A stretch of 64,000 bases of DNA from Cryobacterium sp. MLB-32 (GTDB taxonomy: Bacteria; Actinomycetota; Actinomycetes; Actinomycetales; Microbacteriaceae), in assembly GCF_000738085.1 (NCBI RefSeq), contig NZ_JPRS01000004.1, forward strand, positions 1-64,000, read 5' to 3'. The notes under the pieces were generated by a model. It made no database searches and was not told the DNA's origin. It saw nothing but the letters and a program-made list of their open reading frames with translations. The translations under genes and the position numbers were made by a program. Below, in pieces: positions 58,767 through 64,000 of this stretch; the first letter of the stretch is position 1; each line of letters begins with the position of its first letter.

Positions 58767-59008
58767 CCCGCCCGCCGGAAAGCCTCCTGCACATCGATTG
58801 GACGGCCTGTGATGGACGGGGATTGTGCACCGAGATTCTGCCGGACCTGCTGGGCCGCGACGACTGGGGGTATCCGCAGGCCCGTGCGTCCGCCCGTGCT
58901 CCCGGCGCGGGATCGGACGTTCCCGTGCCGCAGTCCCGCATCGTGGCGCGCGACGAAGCGGTCGCCCTATGCCCGCGGCTGGCGCTGTCGCTCATCATCC
59001 GCCCCTAG
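58763..59008 (+). CDS. Small ferredoxin of the redox operon
   Basis: This 81-residue protein has cysteines in CDGRGLC (CX5C) and ALCPRLAL, three in all, as in [3Fe-4S] or incomplete [4Fe-4S] ferredoxins of actinobacteria that work beside F420/NADH enzymes. It overlaps the NuoF-like stop (ATGA). It probably carries electrons between the NuoF-like protein and another acceptor. Confidence 0.82.
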   Translation: MTRPPESLLHIDWTACDGRGLCTEILPDLLGRDDWGYPQARASARAPGAGSDVPVPQSRIVARDEAVALCPRLALSLIIRP

Positions 59009-59140
59009 CTGCCGCATCCGTCGGTACGGCCCTGTGCGCAGGGGACGAAGTGTCTGCGGTGCACGTCATGCGCGCAAGGGAATGCTTCGAGGGTTTAGCA
59101 TGATGACGTAGAACCCAACGAAACGGACGGCATTTCAACG

Positions 59141-60685
59141 ATGAGCCTCTGGCGCACCAAGAGTATCGAAGACTCCATTGCAGACTCTCTTGAGAAGGGC
59201 CACAGCCTCAAACGCACGCTGGGCACGTGGGACCTCATGATCATGGGGGTTGCCGTCGCGGTCGGGGCGGGAATCTTTTCCGTCGGCGCGAAGGCGGCCG
59301 GCAGTTACGCTGGACCGTCCGTCACCCTGGCCTTCCTCCTTGCCGCATTCACCTGCGCCCTCGCGATCATGTGTTACGCCGAATTCGCCTCCGCCGTGCC
59401 CGTCGCCGGGTCGGCCTACACCTTCACCTATGCCACGCTCGGCGAACTCCTCGCCTGGATCATCGGCTGGGATCTCATCCTCGAAATGCTCACCGCCGCG
59501 GCCGTGATCGCCAAGTACTGGGGAATCTATCTCAGCACGGTGTTCGATCTGGCCGGCTGGGACGTGCCCTCCACTATTCCGGTGCTCGGCCTCGACGTCA
59601 GTTGGGGAGCGTTCGTCATCGTGGCGATCTTCACGACCCTGCTCGTGTTGGGCACGCAGCTTTCTGCGCGGGTGGCGAGCGTCTTCACCATCATCAAGGT
59701 CGCGATCGTGGTCTTCGTCATCATCGTCGGTGCCTTCTTCATCAAAGTGGAGAACTACACGCCGTTCATTCCGGCTTCGGTGCCCTCCAAGCCGGGTGAG
59801 GGCGACGTCTGGATGCAGTCCCTGTTCTCGTTCATGACCGGCGCCGCGCCCGCGCAGTACGGACTCTTCGGTCTGCTCGCCGGTGCGTCGCTCGTCTTCT
59901 TCGCCTTCATCGGGTTCGACGTGGTCGCCACCTCTGCCGAAGAGGTCAAGAATCCGCAGAAGACACTTCCGCGCGGAATCTTCGCCGGCCTCGCCATCGT
60001 CACCGTGCTCTACATCGGGGTGAGCCTCGTGCTCACGGGCATGGTTCCGTACACGGTGCTCGCCAACGACCCTCAGGCCTCGCTCGCGACCGCGTTCGTT
60101 GCCGTCGGCGCTGGATGGGCGGCCCAGATCATTTCCGTGGGCATTCTCGTGGGCCTCACGACCGTCATCATGGTGCTGCTGCTCGGGCTCTCGCGGGTGC
60201 TGTTCGCCATGAGTCGGGACGGGCTGCTGCCGCGCTGGCTCAGCGTCACCTCGGAAAAGCGTCGCACCCCTGCCCGGATCCAGATCATCGCCGGTCTCGC
60301 CGTGGCGCTCATCGCCGGCCTGACCGACGTCGGCGTGCTCGAGGAGATGATCAACATCGGTACGCTCTCGGCCTTCGTGCTCGTCAGCATCGCCGTGGTC
60401 GTGCTGCGCAGGAAGCGTCCGGATCTGCCGCGCGCGTTCAAGGTTCCGTTCTCGCCGTTCCTGCCGATTCTCTCCGCCGTGCTGTGCGTGTGGCTCATGC
60501 TCAACCTCACGACGCTCACCTGGGCACGGTTCGGTGTCTGGCTGTTGATCGGATTCGCCGTCTACTTCCTGTACGGACGCAGTCACTCGGTGCTCGGCCG
60601 GAAACAGCGCGGCCTGGCCGCCGACGGGACCCCGCTCGAGGCAGCCGCGCCGGCGCCGGAACGAGACGTCGCAGCCTCGAAGTAG
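59141..60685 (+). CDS. APC-family cationic/neutral amino acid permease
   Basis: This 514-residue, 12-helix transporter of the YfnA/CAT type shows KRTLGTWDLMIMGVAVAVGA, SAVPVAGSAYTFTYATLGEL, FFAFIGFDVVATSAEEVKNP and FAMSRDGLLPRWL. It imports amino acids by proton symport. The 132 bp between the ferredoxin stop and ATG 59141 hold the promoter; TTTCAACG precedes the start with no obvious ribosome binding site. Confidence 0.93.
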   Translation: MSLWRTKSIEDSIADSLEKGHSLKRTLGTWDLMIMGVAVAVGAGIFSVGAKAAGSYAGPSVTLAFLLAAFTCALAIMCYAEFASAVPVAGSAYTFTYATLGELLAWIIGWDLILEMLTAAAVIAKYWGIYLSTVFDLAGWDVPSTIPVLGLDVSWGAFVIVAIFTTLLVLGTQLSARVASVFTIIKVAIVVFVIIVGAFFIKVENYTPFIPASVPSKPGEGDVWMQSLFSFMTGAAPAQYGLFGLLAGASLVFFAFIGFDVVATSAEEVKNPQKTLPRGIFAGLAIVTVLYIGVSLVLTGMVPYTVLANDPQASLATAFVAVGAGWAAQIISVGILVGLTTVIMVLLLGLSRVLFAMSRDGLLPRWLSVTSEKRRTPARIQIIAGLAVALIAGLTDVGVLEEMINIGTLSAFVLVSIAVVVLRRKRPDLPRAFKVPFSPFLPILSAVLCVWLMLNLTTLTWARFGVWLLIGFAVYFLYGRSHSVLGRKQRGLAADGTPLEAAAPAPERDVAASK

Positions 60686-60810
60686 CCCGGGCCCGGCCCC
60701 GGTGCGATCAGGCGCTGAGAGGCGCTGTCACGGGCGTGCCCGGGAATATGATCGGTACAGTAGTAGTTGTCGCGAATGTACATGAATATGCATTGAAATT
60801 GGAGGCTGAC

Positions 60811-61971
60811 ATGGAGTTCGGCATTTTTACCGTTGGCGACCGCACTGTCGACCCCGTCACTGGTCGGGCGCCGACCGAACATGAGCGCATCACGGCCATG
60901 GTGACAATCGCCCAAAAGGCCGAAGAGGTCGGACTGGACGTTTTCGCCACGGGGGAGCACCACAACCCGCCGTTCGTGCCGTCGTCACCGACCACCCTGC
61001 TCGGGTATATCGCCGCGAAGACCGAGACGCTGATCCTCTCGACAGCGACGACCCTCATCACCACGAGCGATCCGGTGAAGATCGCCGAAGACTTCGCCAT
61101 GCTGCAGCACCTCTCCGGCGGACGGGTCGACCTTACCCTCGGACGGGGCAACACCGGCCCGGTCTACCCCTGGTTCGGCCAGGACATCCGGCAGGGCATC
61201 CCGCTGGCTTTGGAAAACTACGCCCTGCTTCGGCGCCTCTGGCGTGAGGAATTCGTTGACTGGGAGGGGCAGTTTCGCACCCCGCTCCAGGGGTTCCAGT
61301 CGACGCCGCGACCGCTCGACGGAGTGCCGCCATTCGTCTGGCACGGCAGCATCCGCAGCCCGGAAATCGCCGAACAGGCCGCCTACTACGGCGACGGATT
61401 CTTCGCGAACAACATTTTTTGGCCCAAAGAGCACTACATGAAGCTCATCGGGTACTACCGCGCGCGTTTCGAGCACTACGGTCACGGCCCCGCGTCCGAG
61501 GCGATTGTGGGCCTTGGCGGGCAGGCGTTCATGCGCACGAAGTCTCAGGACGCCGTGAGCGAATTTCGCCCGTACTTCGACAACGCCCCCGTGTACGGAC
61601 ACGGCCCGACGCTCGAAGACTTCACCGAGCAGACGCCGCTGACCGTCGGCAGCCCGCAGCAGGTCATCGACCGCTACGCAGGCATGCGCGAGCACTTCGG
61701 CGACTACCAGCGTCAGCTGTTCCTCATGGACCACGCCGGCCTGCCCCTCAAGACCGTGCTCGAGCAGCTTGATATCCTCGGCGGAGAGGTCGTCCCGGTG
61801 CTCCGCAAGGAACTTGCCCGAAACCGCCCGGCGAACGTGCCGTCAACCCCGACGCACGCATCGCTCGTGGCCGTCGCTCGACAGTCCGCAGCGGGTGCAG
61901 CGGATGCAGCGGATGCCGCGGATGCCCCGGGCGACGCGGCCGAGCTCGCCGAGACGCCTCAGCGCTCCTGA
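60811..61971 (+). CDS. LLM-class oxidoreductase, CE1758-like
   Basis: This 386-residue luciferase-like flavoprotein (MEFGIFTVGDRTVDPVTGRA, HLSGGRVDLTLGRGNTGPVY, FVWHGSIRSPEIAEQAAYYG) belongs to the actinobacterial CE1758 group of FMN/F420-dependent monooxygenases. The C-terminal tail is Ala/Asp-rich (AADAADAADAPGD), encoded by 9-bp repeats near 61890-61925. ATG 60811 has GGAGG upstream. Substrate unknown. Confidence 0.88.
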   Translation: MEFGIFTVGDRTVDPVTGRAPTEHERITAMVTIAQKAEEVGLDVFATGEHHNPPFVPSSPTTLLGYIAAKTETLILSTATTLITTSDPVKIAEDFAMLQHLSGGRVDLTLGRGNTGPVYPWFGQDIRQGIPLALENYALLRRLWREEFVDWEGQFRTPLQGFQSTPRPLDGVPPFVWHGSIRSPEIAEQAAYYGDGFFANNIFWPKEHYMKLIGYYRARFEHYGHGPASEAIVGLGGQAFMRTKSQDAVSEFRPYFDNAPVYGHGPTLEDFTEQTPLTVGSPQQVIDRYAGMREHFGDYQRQLFLMDHAGLPLKTVLEQLDILGGEVVPVLRKELARNRPANVPSTPTHASLVAVARQSAAGAADAADAADAPGDAAELAETPQRS

Positions 61972-62109
61972 CGACCGTTCGCTCCTTCGCCCCGGAGCTT
62001 TCGTGCAGCCCCACCGCCGGCGCCTGACCGGCTGCCGCTGAGGGGTGACGGGCTGGCGGGCTGCAGCGCACGTCCGTGGTTGACGGAGGCCGTATCGACC
62101 GGCACGGGG

Positions 62110-63851
62110 TTAACCGGGAGAACCGGCCCACAGGTCGTCGACGGACACGACGAGCGGACTGGGGACGCCGCCGACACTGACATACACCGTCATGCCGACG
62201 GAACCGGCCGCCTGCAGTCCCGCGGTTGAATCTGTCGTGGTGATCGGCCATGCGGTCGGCTCAGCGGTGCCGACCAGCCACACCTTGGCTCGGATCGTCG
62301 TGGGCGCGACGCCCGTGACCTGAAGGCGGAGCTGGAGGGTCTTTCCCGTTGTGTAGATGAGACCCGGCACGGTCAGCTCCAGAACGGTCGCATTCGTGCG
62401 GCGCACCTGTAGTTTGACGCTCCCGGTCGGCCCCACGACGGTTCTGGCCGCATAGGACGCGGTGCCGATCCGGCGGCCGACCATGGCCACGTAGGCCGAC
62501 CCGGTGGTGGGGCGGGGGAAGCTCAGCGTGGCACGCATCTCCGTGTTCACACTCGACACGCCGTTGAGATACGCCTCACGGGTGATGCCGGGCGTCGTGG
62601 AGACCTGAGCCACGCCGCCGTTCGTGGAGAGTCCCGTCGAGCCGGTCCACGCGCCGCCGATTTCGGCCGATCCGAGCCCGGGCGAGACCGTGCGTGCGAA
62701 CGTGTCGGATGCCACGACTCCGCTGAGCTGGGCGAGCTCGGAGGCCGCCAGAGTGAATGCGCCCACGCAATACCCGATCGACGTGGTCGTGCTGGGCACT
62801 CCCGGCGCTTCGCCGACTCCCTGGCAGTTCGACAGGAAGCCGGAACGTGTCAGCGAGATGGTGCTGAGGCCAGTCCAGGCGCGGGTCACCACGGGGAGGT
62901 ACGTCGCCGGATCAAGAATTCCGGTGCGGATGCCATACGCATGGCGTAGACGAAGAGGGCTGTCGCGCTGGTTTCGGGGGCGGGGAAGAGGGACGGGCTG
63001 AGCAGGCTGCTGCGCCACATACCGTCGGAGCCCTGTAGCTGGACGAGGCGGGCGGCCATGGTCCGCAGCATCGTCGAGTACTCGCCGTAGTGCGGATCTG
63101 CCGGCGGGAGAACCATGAGGGTGCGAGCCATGGCGCCGATCACCCAGCCATTGCCGCGCGCCCACATGACCTTGTGCCCCAGGGAGTCGCGTTGCGCCAC
63201 GTACTTACAGTCCCGCCACCACAGGTGTTCGGAGGAATCGAAGAGCCCGTGGGCGACGCAGCCGGGACGCACGGACGTCGTGCCGTCGTTCTTCAAAAAA
63301 TTGTAGAACTGGGGGTGCTTGGCCTGGTATGCGACAGCTCCCGTACGAGCGGCCCACCGGGGCCAGAGCGGCAGTCCCATGAACATCGAGTCGATCCACC
63401 AATACCGATTGGCGGCCAAGCTCAGGTCCTGCGCCATGAGGGTGTCGGACCGACTGAGGTTGGCGGTGACGCCCAGCCGCGCGGAATCCTGCCATGGTTG
63501 GATGGCGGCGCGGCTGTCGGGGTTCGAGGTGGGACTGGACGGTGCGTCCGGGTTCCAGCCGTTGCGGTCCCCCCAGGACTGCAGCCACTGCCGGTATGTC
63601 GCTTCATTCGTCTCGCGGACCAGGGCCTCCACGCCCATGTAATACGGCGTCCACTTCCAGCCGGCGTCGGAGGTCGCTCCACCGTTGTGGGCGTAGAAGT
63701 AATCGGTCGCCGACCGCGCGGCCTGCACGATGGATGAGCGGGACGGCAGGGCATCGGGGTACGCCTGGCCGGCCGGCGGGGCCGACAGGGCCGGAACGCT
63801 CGGCAGAACGGCCACGAGAACTGCCAGGACAAGAGAGAGGGCCGTTTTCAT
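62110..63851 (-). pseudogene. Secreted GH105/GH88-like unsaturated glucuronyl/rhamnogalacturonyl hydrolase, frameshifted
   Basis: This ~580-residue protein has a signal peptide (residues ~1-27, ending SAPPAG), then an alpha/alpha-barrel with DSMFMGLPLWPRWA and VMWARGNGWVIGAMAR as in unsaturated rhamnogalacturonyl hydrolases. The frame breaks at about 62938-62942 after ALFVYAM (one base missing), and AYGIRTGILDPATYLPVVTR continues in the next frame. A C-terminal ~200-residue beta-sandwich domain (SDTFARTVSPGLGSAEIGGA) follows and ends at 62110. It would degrade pectin- or glycan-derived oligosaccharides outside the cell. Confidence 0.82.
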
Positions 63852-64000
63852 TTCGTCACGGTACCCCCGGGGGTGGTTACCGGCAATGCTGCGACTCCAC
63901 GCCGTGACCCCGCGCCACCACGCCTGGCGTGGAACCGGTCTGTTAGAGTTGACCGGGTTGATTTTTTTCTGATTTCAGCCTGTCCAACTCGCCTGTCACA
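63852..64000. other. Upstream region of the GH105-like gene
   Basis: 149 bp to the window end. It holds a perfect 15-bp palindrome CCACGCC-T-GGCGTGG (63918-63932). No gene is seen; the run of T at 63961-63967 may belong to the neighbouring unit's promoter or terminator. Confidence 0.6.

Noticed and set aside
59135-60586. 483-residue minus-strand frame
   Set aside because: Antisense to the APC permease; Glu/Arg/His-rich shadow.
60770-60800. AT-rich imperfect palindrome before the CE1758-like gene
   Set aside because: The arms have several mismatches; it is more likely just a promoter region.

Overview
The window is GC-rich DNA from a high-GC Gram-positive bacterium, most likely a Microbacteriaceae-type actinobacterium (Cryobacterium/Leifsonia-like; this placement is inferred). 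Supporting features are a Gly/Arg-rich infB linker, a mycoredoxin, coenzyme-F420/luciferase-type oxidoreductases, a gamma-butyrolactone-receptor-like TetR protein, and many genes with a TANNNT box exactly 6 nt before the start codon (leaderless transcription). I see no tRNA, rRNA, CRISPR array, insertion sequence or prophage.

Layout. 1-8.1 kb: translation/RNA block infB (5' end outside the window), rbfA, truB, ribF, with mutY, a P-loop protein and panE between. 8.3-12.7 kb: bifunctional PASTA penicillin-binding protein, TetR regulator, CynX-type MFS exporter. 12.7-18.2 kb: ROK kinase divergent from a SorC/DeoR regulator that leads a deoxyribose operon (deoC, full aldehyde dehydrogenase, half-length aldehyde dehydrogenase). 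18.4-27 kb: membrane proteins (SHOCT, DUF2207), an SDR-like protein, a GDSL hydrolase, a SNF2 helicase and phosphofructokinase. 27.2-29.4 kb: an RsbQ-type hydrolase translationally coupled to a PAS-GAF-GGDEF protein. 29.6-36.5 kb: mycoredoxin, Nudix, Pit phosphate transporter, uracil permease, carboxylesterase, purine permease. 36.5-43.3 kb: gamma-glutamylation cluster for an amine, best read as ethanolamine (GntR, SDR, ALDH, PuuD-like amidase, GlnA-like ligase, divergent permease). 43.3-54.7 kb: FAH hydrolase, Ada/AlkA fusion, GlcD-type oxidase, FKBP, BCCT transporter, emfourin-like protein, LLM oxidoreductase, AI-2E protein, butanediol-type dehydrogenase. 55-59 kb: rpsO and its terminator, then a five-gene redox operon (repeat-rich anchor protein, ApbE, ferric-reductase-like membrane protein, NuoF-like protein, ferredoxin). 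59-64 kb: APC permease, a second LLM protein, and a secreted GH105/GH88-like hydrolase.

Two things cut across the window. First, six genes (SDR-like, GDSL, pfkA, pit, FKBP, GH105) each carry one apparent single-base deletion, with perfectly family-like sequence resuming in the next frame. Most fit loss of one G from a short G run in a similar context. The set looks more like a systematic consensus error than six pseudogenes, and I annotate them as frameshifted. Second, short phased tandem repeats (9-16 bp units) recur between genes and in disordered protein tails.

The most novel-looking systems are the RsbQ/PAS-GAF-GGDEF module, the ApbE/NuoF-like redox operon that lacks its expected FMN-carrier protein, and the gamma-glutamyl-amine cluster that has no amine oxidase.
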